This document shows positions 7,971 to 16,880 of a DNA stretch of 64,000 nt, in pieces. The translations under genes were made by a program, and so were the position numbers. The notes beneath the pieces were generated by a model. That model made no database searches and was not told the DNA's origin. It was given only the letters and a program-made list of their open reading frames with translations. Origin of the DNA: Terriglobia bacterium (GTDB lineage: Bacteria; Acidobacteriota; Terriglobia; Bryobacterales; Bryobacteraceae); assembly GCA_021325235.1 (NCBI GenBank), contig JAJPHN010000044.1, positions 1 to 64,000 on the forward strand, given 5' to 3'. Position 1 is the stretch's first letter, and every line of letters starts with the position of its first letter.

Positions 7971-8885
7971 ATGGCTTCAGAACAGAATGGCGGGATCTCG
8001 AGGCTGGTAGCCGGGTTGGGCTGGTTCAGCGTAGGACTGGGACTCACCGAGATGATCGCGCCCGGAACACTGGCCCGCATCATTGGATTACCCGATCGGG
8101 GTAAAAACCGGGCCTGGACACGATTCTATGGCGCGCGCGAAGTAGCTGCCGGAATCGGCATCTTGTCGCAATCGAAACCCGCGCCGTGGCTGTGGGCGCG
8201 CGTGGCGGGCGATGCGCTCGACCTCGCTTCCCTCGGCAAGACGCTGGCGAATGACGAGTCGAACCGTTGGAAGGCCGGGCTGGCCACCGCCGCCGTAGCC
8301 GGAGTCACCGCGCTGGACATCCTGGCCGCGAAAGCGCTCAACGAGGCTGCCGAAAACGACGGTGCCGTGGTGGAGGACGTGCGCGTCGTGCGGACGATCA
8401 TCATCGATCGCCCGCCGGAAGAGGTTTACAGCTACTGGCGCAACTTCGAGAATTTACCGCGCTTTATGAAGCATCTCGAATCGGTGCGGTCGATCGGAGA
8501 GCATCAGTCCCACTGGGTCATCCGGGCGCCGGGCGGCAAGCGAATTGAATGGAATGCCGAACTGGAGCACGATGAAACCAACCGGCGCATTGTCTGGCGC
8601 TCGCTGCCGGGTTCGGACATCGATCATGCCGGTTGGGTGCAGTTCGAGCGTGCTCCCGGCGATCGCGGGACGCTGGTGAAAGTGGAGGTCAACTACACGC
8701 CTCCGGGCGGAGTCATCGGTTCGACGCTGGCCAAACTGTTCGGCCAGACGCCGGGGCTGCTCATTCAGGAGAACCTGCGCACCTTGAAGCAACTCCTCGA
8801 AACGGGCGAAATTGCCAAATCGGACGCCAGCATTCACGAAGGAATGCACCCGGCCCAGCCGGAGCCGGAATCCGTTGTTTTGTAG
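7971..8885 (+). CDS. SRPBCC (polyketide cyclase/dehydrase-like) protein with N-terminal membrane part
   Basis: The first 120 residues are rich in small hydrophobics with Gly motifs (LVAGLGWFSVGLGLTEMIAP, GAREVAAGIGI, AGLATAAVAGVTALDILAA), suggesting three or four membrane segments of the DUF4267-like kind. Residues about 135-285 form an SRPBCC lipid-binding-type domain: TIIIDRPPEEVYSYWRNFEN, then LPRFMKHLESV and FGQTPGLLIQENLRTLKQLL. The ligand is unknown. AAGGGGAT 6 bases before the ATG is a good ribosome-binding site. It runs 15 bp ahead of a zinc alcohol dehydrogenase, a pairing often seen in soil bacteria. Confidence 0.84.
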   Translation: MASEQNGGISRLVAGLGWFSVGLGLTEMIAPGTLARIIGLPDRGKNRAWTRFYGAREVAAGIGILSQSKPAPWLWARVAGDALDLASLGKTLANDESNRWKAGLATAAVAGVTALDILAAKALNEAAENDGAVVEDVRVVRTIIIDRPPEEVYSYWRNFENLPRFMKHLESVRSIGEHQSHWVIRAPGGKRIEWNAELEHDETNRRIVWRSLPGSDIDHAGWVQFERAPGDRGTLVKVEVNYTPPGGVIGSTLAKLFGQTPGLLIQENLRTLKQLLETGEIAKSDASIHEGMHPAQPEPESVVL

Positions 8886-8900
8886 AAAAAGGGACATCAC

Positions 8901-10079
8901 ATGAAAGCGAATTGCTGGATGGGCAAGCGAGATGTGCGCGTGGAAACGGTGCCCGATCCCAAAATATTGAATCCGCGCGATGCCATCGTGAAGATCACGT
9001 CGACTGCGATCTGCGGCTCCGACCTGCACCTCTACAACGGCTACATCCCGAGCATGGAAAGCGGCGATATTCTTGGCCACGAATTCATGGGCGAAGTCGT
9101 CGAAGTTGGAAGCGGCGTCAAGAATCTACAGAAAGGCGATCGCGTGGTGGTGCCGTTCGCAATTGCCTGCGGCGATTGCTTCATGTGTAAGCGGCAACTC
9201 TACTCGGTCTGTGAGAACTCGAATCCGAATGCCTGGATGCAGGAGAGACTGTGGGGGCATGGGGGCGCCGGATTGTTCGGATATTCGCACATGTGCGGCG
9301 GGTATGCCGGTGGTCAGGCCGAGTATGCGCGCGTGCCTTTTGCGGATGTCGGGCCAATCAAAGTGCCCGAGAGCCTGACGGACGATCAGGTTCTGTTTCT
9401 CTCTGACATTTTCCCGACCGGCTATATGGGCGCCGATTTGTGCAACATACAGCCGGGCGACACCATCGCGGTCTGGGGCTGCGGGCCGGTGGGCCAGCTT
9501 GCGATTGCGAGCGCGCGCATGCTGGGCGCCGAGCGAGTGATTGCGATTGATCGCTTCCCGTACCGGCTGAACATGGCGAAAGAGAAGGCCGGAGCGGATA
9601 CGGTGCTCAATTACGAGCACGAAGATGTGCGCGACGCTCTCAAGGAAATGACCGGCGGGCGTGGACCCGATGCCTGTATCGACGCGGTCGGGATGGAAGC
9701 CCATGCTCCGGGCGCGGCGTTTCTATACGACCGGGCGAAGCAGGCCGCGATGCTCGAGACGGACCGCCCGATCGCCCTGCGCCAGGCCATTCTCGCCTGC
9801 CGGAACGGCGGGACAGTCTCCGTGATCGGCGTGTACGGCGGATTCATCGACAAATTCCCGATGGGGTCGGTGATGAATCGGTCCTTGACAATCAAGGCAG
9901 GGCAGACGCACATGCAAAAATACATGCGACCGCTGTTGGAGCGCATCGAGAGGGGTGACATCGACCCCAGCTTCATCATTACCCATCGCCTTCCGCTCGA
10001 GCAGGCGCCCCAGGGGTTCGAGACGTTTCTGCACAAGCAGCAGGACTGCATGAAAGTGGTGCTCAAGCCGGCTGCATAA
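8901..10079 (+). CDS. Zinc-dependent alcohol dehydrogenase (MDR family)
   Basis: A 392-residue medium-chain dehydrogenase. Catalytic zinc ligands Cys38 (AICGSDLH) and His60-Glu61 ([12 protein letters not shown]) are present, and the structural zinc lobe has Cys90, 93, 96 and 104 ([15 protein letters not shown]). The nucleotide fold is GCGPVGQLA followed by [11 protein letters not shown], where the Asp predicts NAD(H). The extra segment around [19 protein letters not shown] resembles glutathione-independent formaldehyde dehydrogenases. Its exact substrate is not evident. It follows the SRPBCC gene in the same unit and converges with the DUF4097 gene 6 bp downstream. Confidence 0.93.
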   Translation: MKANCWMGKRDVRVETVPDPKILNPRDAIVKITSTAICGSDLHLYNGYIPSMESGDILGHEFMGEVVEVGSGVKNLQKGDRVVVPFAIACGDCFMCKRQLYSVCENSNPNAWMQERLWGHGGAGLFGYSHMCGGYAGGQAEYARVPFADVGPIKVPESLTDDQVLFLSDIFPTGYMGADLCNIQPGDTIAVWGCGPVGQLAIASARMLGAERVIAIDRFPYRLNMAKEKAGADTVLNYEHEDVRDALKEMTGGRGPDACIDAVGMEAHAPGAAFLYDRAKQAAMLETDRPIALRQAILACRNGGTVSVIGVYGGFIDKFPMGSVMNRSLTIKAGQTHMQKYMRPLLERIERGDIDPSFIITHRLPLEQAPQGFETFLHKQQDCMKVVLKPAA

Positions 10080-10085
10080 GGCGAA

Positions 10086-11561
10086 CTACATCCCGCCGCG
10101 CAGAATTTCAATCGCGCCATTGCCATTGCTGAGTTTCATCTCGCAATGACCGCTGCCGATGGTGCCGTCCAGGCTGTCGTTTGAGAGCGAACCCGAAACG
10201 CTGAGCGGGAAATCGCTGCGGATGTTTGCAAACGAAGTATGGGCGGACACGTGATAACTGGCCTCGCCCTGCAGGTGCACACGCAGTGTGGAGAAAGACG
10301 TGTGAATCGTAATGGGCTGGCATCCGCGCGCGCTGCTGGCCACGTCCACGGCCCCGTTCTGGTTCTGAACATCGATGGGCCCCGCGACGTCTTCCAGAAT
10401 GACTCCGCCGAAACTCGTACTCACGTTCGCGCCCCTCACGCGCGAGCCTTTCACCGAACCGTTGGAGTTGTGAACGGTCAGGAGACCATTAACGTCATCG
10501 GCCTCGACCGCGCCGAAGCTGGTTCGGATGTTTGCCGCGCCGGCGATTTTTTGCAGCCGTACTTCGCCGTTGCCCGATTCCACTCGCGCTTCGCCCTGCA
10601 CATCGTTCGCGATCACCGGTCCGAAGGAATTGATGACGGTGAGCGTGCCGCGGACGATGTTTCCTTCGATATGTGAATTGTTGGCTCGAATGGAGAGACG
10701 GCCGCCGATATCGGAAAAGCGAACTGCGCCGAAAGTGGTGTTCAGTTCAGCCGGGCCGGCTACATGTTCAGCCTCGACGGTACCATTGCTGTCATTCACG
10801 ATCAGATAGCCGAGGAAATTTCGGACGGTCACATTCCCGAATGAGTTCTTCACTTCGCCGCCGCCTCCGGAATCGGTCAGCTCGACAGTTCCGTTGCTGT
10901 TGTCGATCGTCACGCCTTTCGGCACGCGCGCTGCCGTTACATTCGCGAAGCGATCGCGGACGGCGAGTTTACCGCCGACATCGCTGACCTGCACCGCGCC
11001 ATTACCCGTTTCGATCGTCAGGTCGCCCTGAACGTTTGTCGCTTCGGTGCGGGCGAAGCCATTCTGCAGATGCGTCGTCCCCCGGCCATCACGGAAGATC
11101 AGATCGCCATTGGAGTTGGTAATATCCGCACCCGCTTTCAAACCGGATGCCTCGATCCGGCCAAAAGCATTGCGAATCGATACCGGCGAACTCTCCGGAA
11201 CCGTGACCTCATAGTGCACGGAATACGACACATTCTTCATGCCGAAAAAGGAGCGCGGCGTTTCGGGATAACGCGTCCGAATCGATACTCCGGAACTCTG
11301 CTCGACCAGAATGTCCACCCGGTTCGCATAATCTTTCGCCTGCTGCGCGTCGGAAGCGGATGCGCGGATCTCGGCATGAATGACGACCGTCTGCTCGGGA
11401 TGCGAATGAATCATCAGATCGCCGAACTTATGCTCGAGCCGCACGGGGTTACCGCTTTGCACGGTCAGAGTCCGATCGAAATTGCGCGTGTACTCCTCGC
11501 GCCCGCAAACCGGCAGAGCGGCCGCAAGGACAAAGGCGACCAGGCTAATTCTTTTGTTCAC
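10086..11561 (-). CDS. DUF4097 repeat protein (putative exported adhesin)
   Basis: Residues 1-21 (MNKRISLVAFVLAAALPVCG) form a Sec signal; the Cys near residue 20 is not in a clear lipobox. The remaining ~470 residues are a long series of short alternating beta units such as NSFGPVIANDVQGEARVESG and NSNGSVKGSRVRGANVSTSF, where SFG, NSNG and DVxG recur about every 20 residues. This is the DUF4097/DUF4098 right-handed beta-solenoid pattern. Start is GTG at 11561, overlapping the anti-sigma gene by 17 bases. Being third in a sigma/anti-sigma operon, it may be an envelope component of that stress circuit; that role is inferred. Confidence 0.88.
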   Translation of the reverse strand: MNKRISLVAFVLAAALPVCGREEYTRNFDRTLTVQSGNPVRLEHKFGDLMIHSHPEQTVVIHAEIRASASDAQQAKDYANRVDILVEQSSGVSIRTRYPETPRSFFGMKNVSYSVHYEVTVPESSPVSIRNAFGRIEASGLKAGADITNSNGDLIFRDGRGTTHLQNGFARTEATNVQGDLTIETGNGAVQVSDVGGKLAVRDRFANVTAARVPKGVTIDNSNGTVELTDSGGGGEVKNSFGNVTVRNFLGYLIVNDSNGTVEAEHVAGPAELNTTFGAVRFSDIGGRLSIRANNSHIEGNIVRGTLTVINSFGPVIANDVQGEARVESGNGEVRLQKIAGAANIRTSFGAVEADDVNGLLTVHNSNGSVKGSRVRGANVSTSFGGVILEDVAGPIDVQNQNGAVDVASSARGCQPITIHTSFSTLRVHLQGEASYHVSAHTSFANIRSDFPLSVSGSLSNDSLDGTIGSGHCEMKLSNGNGAIEILRGGM

Positions 11562-12186
11562 GGCTCAATAGCTCCTCTAATGTCTGCTGTTTTTCGCGAT
11601 ACAGGTCGGCCAGCGTGGTCTGCAGATGCACGTTGAAGCGATTGAGTTTCACGTTGGCGCGCGTCTCGTCGATAGCCGAATCGATGGCGAGCAGCTTCTC
11701 CTGCTCGTTCGCCACGTAAGGAGAGGCGGGCTTCTTGAGTTTCGCTTCGGCCAGCCGCGACAGCTTATCGATTGACTGCCGATACGCTGCCTCGTTCTTC
11801 TCTACTTCGGCGAGGGCCTGTTCGGTCAGGAAATCGTCGTCGCCGTTTGCTCCAGGTTGTGCATGGGACGCGGGAGTGTGTGCCCGCTGCCAGAGCAGCG
11901 GGGTCGCGATAAGAGCCAGCAAGATCGCCGCAGCAATAGCCAGAACCGGCCAACGCTTCCAGACGGGCGGAGCCGGCTGGATCCCCGCCTCGATAGTGCT
12001 GCGAATTCGCCCCCATAGCTCTGGCGTTTCCCACTCTTCATGCAGCGAACGCGCGGTGGAAGAAATCTGCAACCACAACTGATATTCGCGGCGGCACTCG
12101 GCGCAGAACCGCAGGTGCTCGCGCGCTTCCGGCATCAGCTCTGGCGTGCGCAGCGCCTGCTCCAGATCTCCACATTCAAACTTCAT
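11545..12186 (-). CDS. Zinc-finger anti-sigma factor, single-pass membrane protein
   Basis: The 213-residue protein begins with a ZAS-type zinc finger: His24, Cys28 and Cys31 in AREHLRFCAEC, the HX3CX2C signature of anti-ECF factors. A single membrane segment follows at about 80-99 (WPVLAIAAAILLALIATPLL). The outer part (about 110-213) is strongly helical and charged, probably a coiled coil in the periplasm. The start codon overlaps the sigma gene stop as ATGA, the standard arrangement for a sigma/anti-sigma pair held at equal levels. The periplasmic signal it senses is unknown; the DUF4097 protein encoded next is one candidate partner. Confidence 0.9.
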   Translation of the reverse strand: MKFECGDLEQALRTPELMPEAREHLRFCAECRREYQLWLQISSTARSLHEEWETPELWGRIRSTIEAGIQPAPPVWKRWPVLAIAAAILLALIATPLLWQRAHTPASHAQPGANGDDDFLTEQALAEVEKNEAAYRQSIDKLSRLAEAKLKKPASPYVANEQEKLLAIDSAIDETRANVKLNRFNVHLQTTLADLYREKQQTLEELLSREQKN

Positions 12187-12743
12187 CGTGCAGTCTCCGT
12201 GAGGATGCGTTTTAGTTGACTCTTGGCCTCAAATAACCAGCTGCGGCAGGTGCCTTCGGGAACTTCGAGGATGGCCGCGATCTCGGAATGCTTCAGGCCT
12301 TCCACTTCAAACATGAGGAAGACAATACGCTGCCGGTCGTTGAGCATCGCCAGAGCGCGTTCGAGTGCGAGCTTCAGCGGCAGCTTGCCGGGGGCGGGGA
12401 AGTCGCGCGCAGGCGCGGTTTCAGCCAGGCGCTCCCTTCGCCGCAACGCGTCGTAGCAGCAGTTGAGCAGGATGCGATAGACCCAGGTGGCAAGCGAGGA
12501 CTGACCCTCAAACCCGCGCACCGCCTTGTGTACCTTGAGAAAGGCTTCCTGAACGGCGTCTTCCGCATCCGCGCGGCTGCCCAGCATCCGGAAGGCCAGG
12601 CTCTTCATGCGCGAGGCATGCTGCTGGTAGAGCATCTCGAATGCGCGCAGATTGCCGCGCCGGCATTCGTCGGCAAGCTGGGCTTCAGTCGGATGTTCCG
12701 GCAGAGCCCCAGGAAAGCGCAGCGGCAACGCAATCTCCCACAC
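12183..12743 (-). CDS. ECF-type RNA polymerase sigma factor
   Basis: A 186-residue sigma-70 family protein with region 2 (CRRGNLRAFEMLYQQHASRM, GSRADAEDAVQEAFLKVH, STWVYRILLN with A for S) and region 4 (ALAMLNDRQRIVFLMFEVEG then HSEIAAILEVPEGTCRSWLF). Region 3 and 1.1 are absent, so it is an ECF factor. Start is GTG at 12743. The 80 bp upstream hold no promoter I could recognise; autoregulation is common for this class. The anti-sigma factor and DUF4097 gene follow in overlapping frames. Confidence 0.95.
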   Translation of the reverse strand: MWEIALPLRFPGALPEHPTEAQLADECRRGNLRAFEMLYQQHASRMKSLAFRMLGSRADAEDAVQEAFLKVHKAVRGFEGQSSLATWVYRILLNCCYDALRRRERLAETAPARDFPAPGKLPLKLALERALAMLNDRQRIVFLMFEVEGLKHSEIAAILEVPEGTCRSWLFEAKSQLKRILTETAR

Positions 12744-12823
12744 AATGATTCTCTGTTTCGCGCTTTAGACGCCGGCGCTGGGCCAAATGTTGGGCGCGCT
12801 GCAAGATATTTTCAAGCTGGGGA

Positions 12824-14068
12824 TTATGGCTCGGCCGGGATTAGTTCGGGTGCGGCCGATGCTTTTTCGAGCGCAACACCCTCCCAGCGCGCCACCACCG
12901 CGGTGGCCACGCAGTTGCCGAGCATGTTCACCGATGTGCGGCACATATCCATCAGCGCATCGACGCCGAGGATCAGAGTTATGCCCTCGAGCGGCAGATG
13001 GAAACTGCCAAGCGCCCCGGCCAGAATCACCAAGCTCGCTCTCGGAACGGCGGCTACGCCTTTACTCATCAGCATGAGCGTGAGCATCATCGTGAGCTGG
13101 GTTGAAATCGGCATGTTGACACCCGCCGCTTGTGCAACGAAGATCGAGGCGAGCGCCAGATAGAGGGTCGAGCCGTCGAGATTGAAGCTGTAGCCGGTGG
13201 GCAGCACAAAACCGACGATATGCTTCGGAACTCCGAAGAGGTTCATGTTCTCGAGCGCGATGGGCAGCGCGGCTTCACTCGAAGCTGTCGAAAAGGCAAT
13301 CAGAAACGGCTGCCGTGCGGCCTGGAAAAAGCGGCCGAACGGCACGCGTGCAATGGCCAGCGCTCCGCCGAGCACGCAGACGACAAAAACGGCTTCAGCC
13401 AGATACAAACTGCCGACCAGCTTGCCTAAGCCGAGTAGTACGCGCACGCCTTTCGAGCCGACGGTAACGGCAATCGCGGCACCCACTCCAAAGGGCGCCA
13501 GATACATCACGTAGCGGGTGTAGCGAAACATCACTTCGGCCACCGCGTTGGCAAAGGTGACCACGGGTTCTGCCTTTTTCCCGATAGCCGAGCAGGCGGC
13601 CCCGAACAGAAAGAAGAAAATGACCATCTGCAGCACGTCGTTCTGGGCTAGCGACTCGAAGATGTTTTGCGGTATGGCGTGCTCGAGGACCTGGTTGAAG
13701 GAAGCCGGGCGGGCGAGTCCGGAGATCGGCGATCCTGTCTCGCCCGCGAGTGTTAACCCCGCGCCGGGCTTGAGTATGTTGACCGCGGCGAGTCCGATGG
13801 CGAGCGCGATCGTGGTGGCAACTTCGAAGTAGACAATCGATTTGAGCGCAATGCGGCCCATGGTCTTCAGCTCGCCTGCGGAAGCGATTCCCGCGACGAG
13901 CGTGCCGAACAACAGCGGTCCGACGATGGACTTGATCAGCCGCAGAAAGATGTTGCTGACCGGTGCCAGCGCTTTTGCAAAACCCGGCGCAGCGACTCCC
14001 AGAACGACGCCCGCAACGAGCGCGACAAAGATCCAAGACGTGAGCGAGAGCCGCTTCAGATGATGCAT
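12824..14068 (-). CDS. Dicarboxylate/amino acid:cation symporter (DAACS family)
   Basis: A 414-residue inner-membrane protein of the GltP/DctA type with about eight membrane helices and two re-entrant loops. Diagnostic segments are SIVGPLLFGTLVAGIA, the serine-rich hairpin loop AFSTASSEAALPIALENM (SSxxTLP-like, with A for T), and VLPTGYSFNLDGSTLYLALA (NxDGtt motif). It takes up C4-dicarboxylates or acidic amino acids with Na+ or H+. The final ~25 residues (ARWEGVALEKASAAPELIP) are hydrophilic. It starts 10 bp after nadK ends, so it may be transcribed with the housekeeping genes. Substrate cannot be assigned. Confidence 0.93.
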   Translation of the reverse strand: MHHLKRLSLTSWIFVALVAGVVLGVAAPGFAKALAPVSNIFLRLIKSIVGPLLFGTLVAGIASAGELKTMGRIALKSIVYFEVATTIALAIGLAAVNILKPGAGLTLAGETGSPISGLARPASFNQVLEHAIPQNIFESLAQNDVLQMVIFFFLFGAACSAIGKKAEPVVTFANAVAEVMFRYTRYVMYLAPFGVGAAIAVTVGSKGVRVLLGLGKLVGSLYLAEAVFVVCVLGGALAIARVPFGRFFQAARQPFLIAFSTASSEAALPIALENMNLFGVPKHIVGFVLPTGYSFNLDGSTLYLALASIFVAQAAGVNMPISTQLTMMLTLMLMSKGVAAVPRASLVILAGALGSFHLPLEGITLILGVDALMDMCRTSVNMLGNCVATAVVARWEGVALEKASAAPELIPAEP

Positions 14069-14078
14069 GCGCAGGCGC

Positions 14079-14939
14079 TTATCGTTCGCCCCACTTCAGC
14101 TTTTCACGCAGCACGTCGAAGAAGAGTAGCTTCGGCGGACGGATCAACTGAATCGTCTTTGGCGACGAGCGGCAAACGACCAGATCGCCTTTGGACAGCG
14201 GCTCGCCGACTTGGCCGTCGATGGTCAGGTAGGTGCCGTCTTCGCCGTGCACAAGGATGTGAATGACGCTCGTATCGGGCACGATAACGGGGCGGTTGGT
14301 CAACATGTGCGGGCAGATCGGCGTGATACAGAAGGCTGCGACCGACGGAAAAATTACCGGACCGCCCGCCGAAAGCGAATACGCGGTCGAGCCGGTAGGC
14401 GTAGCGATGATCAGACCATCGGCCTTGTAGGCGGCGACGAAGTGATTATCGACATGGGTATCGAGATCGATCATGCGGGCCAGCTCGCTCTTGGTGATCA
14501 CGATGTCGTTCAGCGCAGAGTAGGAACCGATGGTTTTGCCGCCTCGGCGCAGCTCGCAATCGAGCATGCGCCTGCGCCCGATGCGATGCTGTCCGGCGAG
14601 CGCGCGCTCGAGCTCCGGATAGAGATCTTCGAGGGGTATCGAGGTCAGGAATCCGAGATGCCCCATGTTCACGGCAAACAGCGGAATGTCGCGGCCGCCG
14701 ACCACACGTGCCGCCGAAAGGAGAGTGCCGTCACCGCCCAGCACCACGATGAGGTCGCAGCCATCCGGTAGGTCGTTGCGGTCGAACCAGTCTTGGCGGC
14801 CGGCGTGGATCGCGGTTTCTTCATCCAGGCGGCACGTGATCCCGCGCTGCTCGAACCAGGCGAGAAGTCCGGACACCGTCTCGGCGGCATGCGGCATGTT
14901 CGGCTTCGAAATAATACCTACGGTCTCGATCGGAGGCAT
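14079..14939 (-). CDS. nadK: NAD kinase
   Basis: The 286-residue protein phosphorylates NAD to NADP. Motifs are VLGGDGTLLSAAR (GGDG), NMGHLGFLTS, NDIVITKSELARMIDLDTHV and the TPTGSTAYSLSAGGP substrate loop. The ATG at 14939 (MPPIETVGIISKPN) starts exactly at the Rossmann-like strand; upstream in-frame codons would add a poorly conserved, Arg/Ser-rich stretch. It lies in the run methyltransferase-xseB-ispA-tlyA-nadK, all on the minus strand. In many bacteria recN follows; here it does not. Confidence 0.95.
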   Translation of the reverse strand: MPPIETVGIISKPNMPHAAETVSGLLAWFEQRGITCRLDEETAIHAGRQDWFDRNDLPDGCDLIVVLGGDGTLLSAARVVGGRDIPLFAVNMGHLGFLTSIPLEDLYPELERALAGQHRIGRRRMLDCELRRGGKTIGSYSALNDIVITKSELARMIDLDTHVDNHFVAAYKADGLIIATPTGSTAYSLSAGGPVIFPSVAAFCITPICPHMLTNRPVIVPDTSVIHILVHGEDGTYLTIDGQVGEPLSKGDLVVCRSSPKTIQLIRPPKLLFFDVLREKLKWGER

Positions 14940-14979
14940 GCGTCGTGTATTAGGGCCAGTTGTTAAAGGATAGAGTAAT

Positions 14980-15714
14980 CTAGCGCCGGGCGTGCAGCAA
15001 AAACTCGCGGTTGCCTTCCGCGCCGGTGATGGGACTCGGCACGATCGCGGTGCGAAAGCCGAGCGCTTCGATTGCATCGGTCACCTTCCGGCAAACAGCT
15101 TCGTGCACTTGGGGATCGCGCACGATTCCTCCTTTACCGATGGACTCGCGACCGGCTTCGAACTGCGGTTTGATCAGAATGATCCAGTCGCCGCCCCTTG
15201 CAAGCAGCGGTGCAAGAGCAGGCAAGAGGAGCGTAACGGAGATAAAGCTGACATCGCAGGCGATCAGATCAACGGGCTCGCCGATCTCTTCGGGGCGCAG
15301 ATAGCGCGCATTGGTTTTCTCGTGCAGGATCACGCGCGGATCGGTGCGCAGCTTCCAGTCGATCTGACCGGCGCCGGTATCGACTGCGTGCACGCGTGCG
15401 GCTCCGTGCTGGAGCAGGCAATCGGTGAAACCACCGGTTGAAGTGCCGACATCGAGGCAAATCCTGCCGCTTACGCCGACTTGAAAGGCCTGGAGCGCCG
15501 CTTCGAGCTTGAGGCCGCCGCGGCTCACATACCGCAGCGGTTGAACGATCTCGATGCGGGCGTCGGGTGCGACGAAGTGTCCTGGCTTATCGGCCTTCTG
15601 CCCGTCCAGCGTCACCTTGCCGGCCAGAATGAGCGCCTGCGCCCTGGCTCGCGTTTCGGCCAGCTCGCGCTCCACCAGCGCAACATCGAGGCGCTGTTTG
15701 CCGCTCTGCTTCAA
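14980..15714 (-). CDS. tlyA: TlyA family rRNA (2'-O-) methyltransferase / S4-domain protein
   Basis: The 244-residue protein has an N-terminal S4 RNA-binding domain (RLDVALVERELAETRARAQA, then GKVTLDGQKADKPG) and a FtsJ-like methyltransferase domain with the SAM loop CLDVGTSTGGFTDCLL. Further matches are the DVSFISVTLLLPALAP strand, the lysine-containing LIKPQFEAGRE and GAEGNREFLLHA at the C-terminus. Actinobacterial TlyA methylates ribosomal RNA; older annotations call the family hemolysin. The start is TTG at 15714, whose bases overlap the ispA stop (TTGA), implying coupled translation. Confidence 0.93.
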   Translation of the reverse strand: MKQSGKQRLDVALVERELAETRARAQALILAGKVTLDGQKADKPGHFVAPDARIEIVQPLRYVSRGGLKLEAALQAFQVGVSGRICLDVGTSTGGFTDCLLQHGAARVHAVDTGAGQIDWKLRTDPRVILHEKTNARYLRPEEIGEPVDLIACDVSFISVTLLLPALAPLLARGGDWIILIKPQFEAGRESIGKGGIVRDPQVHEAVCRKVTDAIEALGFRTAIVPSPITGAEGNREFLLHARR

Positions 15715-16613
15715 GCCTTGCGCTGCACGATGAAATCGGCGATCTGCCGCAGCCGTTCGGCGCGATTGCCAAAGCTGGCGAGTGCGGCATGAGCGGCCAG
15801 CCGTTCTTCTTCCGCCATGATGCGCGAGCGCTCGAGTCCGTAGACAGCGGGGAAAGTGATTTTTTGCTGGGCCTGATCCTTGCCCGCGGTCTTGCCCAGC
15901 GCTTCGGAAGATTCCTCGATGTCCAGCACGTCGTCGATGATCTGAAACGCGAGCCCGATGTGCTCGCCGTAAGCCGAGAGTGCCGCCAGCTGATCCGGAG
16001 TTGCGCCCGCATAGATTCCTCCGATTCGCACGCTGGCGCGCAGCAATGCGCCGGTCTTGGCGCGATGAATGCTGTCGAGCAGCGCGGCGGTGGCTTTCTT
16101 GCGCTCGCCTTCGATATCGTTTACCTGCCCGCCGATCATGCCGCCCACCGTTCCGGCAGCGCGCGAAAGTTCTTCGACCATGCGGATCTTCTGTTCCGCT
16201 GAAATCGCAGGCAGACGGCTCAAAACTTCAAAGGCCAGTGTGAGCAGGGCGTCGCCGGCGAGTATCGCCATCGCCTCGCCAAAAACTTTATGACAGGTTG
16301 GACGGCCCCGCCGGAGATCGTCGTTATCGAGCGCGGGCAAGTCATCGTGGATCAGGGAATAGGTGTGAACGAGCTCGAGCGCACAAGCGGCATTTTCTAC
16401 TCCGCTAGTCTCGCCGCTTATCGAGGTAGCGGCAGCAATGGCGAGGATCGGCCGAATCCGCTTGCCACCCGCAAACAGGCTGTACCGCATGGCGCGATGT
16501 ATCGAGGATGGATCGACAGTTTCCTCGGGAACCCATTGCTGCAACGCGCTGTCAACCAGCTGGACTTGGGCGGCGAGGAATTCCTGGAGTCCGATCTCCG
16601 GCGATTGCGTCAT
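15711..16613 (-). CDS. ispA: Farnesyl/geranyl diphosphate synthase (polyprenyl synthetase)
   Basis: A 300-residue trans-prenyltransferase. The first Asp-rich motif is DDLPALD in HTYSLIHDDLPALDNDDLRR (DDx4D, the bacterial farnesyl diphosphate synthase form), and the second is DDVLD in FQIIDDVLDIEESSEALGK. FAGGKRIRP near residue 50 binds isopentenyl diphosphate. It supplies C15 or C20 diphosphate for quinones, undecaprenyl phosphate and possibly hopanoids. Start ATG overlaps the xseB stop (TAATG) and its stop overlaps the tlyA start. The dxs gene, often between ispA and tlyA, is absent here. Confidence 0.94.
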   Translation of the reverse strand: MTQSPEIGLQEFLAAQVQLVDSALQQWVPEETVDPSSIHRAMRYSLFAGGKRIRPILAIAAATSISGETSGVENAACALELVHTYSLIHDDLPALDNDDLRRGRPTCHKVFGEAMAILAGDALLTLAFEVLSRLPAISAEQKIRMVEELSRAAGTVGGMIGGQVNDIEGERKKATAALLDSIHRAKTGALLRASVRIGGIYAGATPDQLAALSAYGEHIGLAFQIIDDVLDIEESSEALGKTAGKDQAQQKITFPAVYGLERSRIMAEEERLAAHAALASFGNRAERLRQIADFIVQRKA

Positions 16614-16867
16614 TACGAATTCTTCTCGGGTTCGAAGGGCACCGCGACCATCTGCGAACCGCGCCGGATCAGCATTTCGACTTTACTCTCGGCTTGGTCG
16701 AGCTCGCGTTTGCACTCCGCGCTCAGTTTCATCCCGTTTTCGAAAAGAGCGAGCGATTGCTCAAGCGGAAGATCTCCCTTTTCGAGTTCTTTGACAATTC
16801 GCTCGAGCTCTTCGAGGCGCGCTTCGAAATTCGGCGCGGGTGTGCTCTCCTCGGGCATTCGACTCAT
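16613..16867 (-). CDS. xseB: Exodeoxyribonuclease VII small subunit
   Basis: An 84-residue helical protein with the XseB pattern: NFEARLEELERIVKELEKGD (two-helix hairpin), the turn LPLEQSLALFENGMKLSAEC and LDQAESKVEMLI. XseB binds the large subunit XseA to make the ssDNA exonuclease; xseA is not in this window, so the large subunit must be encoded elsewhere. It is the second gene of the unit, 13 bp downstream of the methyltransferase, and overlaps ispA. Confidence 0.93.
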   Translation of the reverse strand: MSRMPEESTPAPNFEARLEELERIVKELEKGDLPLEQSLALFENGMKLSAECKRELDQAESKVEMLIRRGSQMVAVPFEPEKNS

Positions 16868-16880
16868 TGTAACGAGCGGA

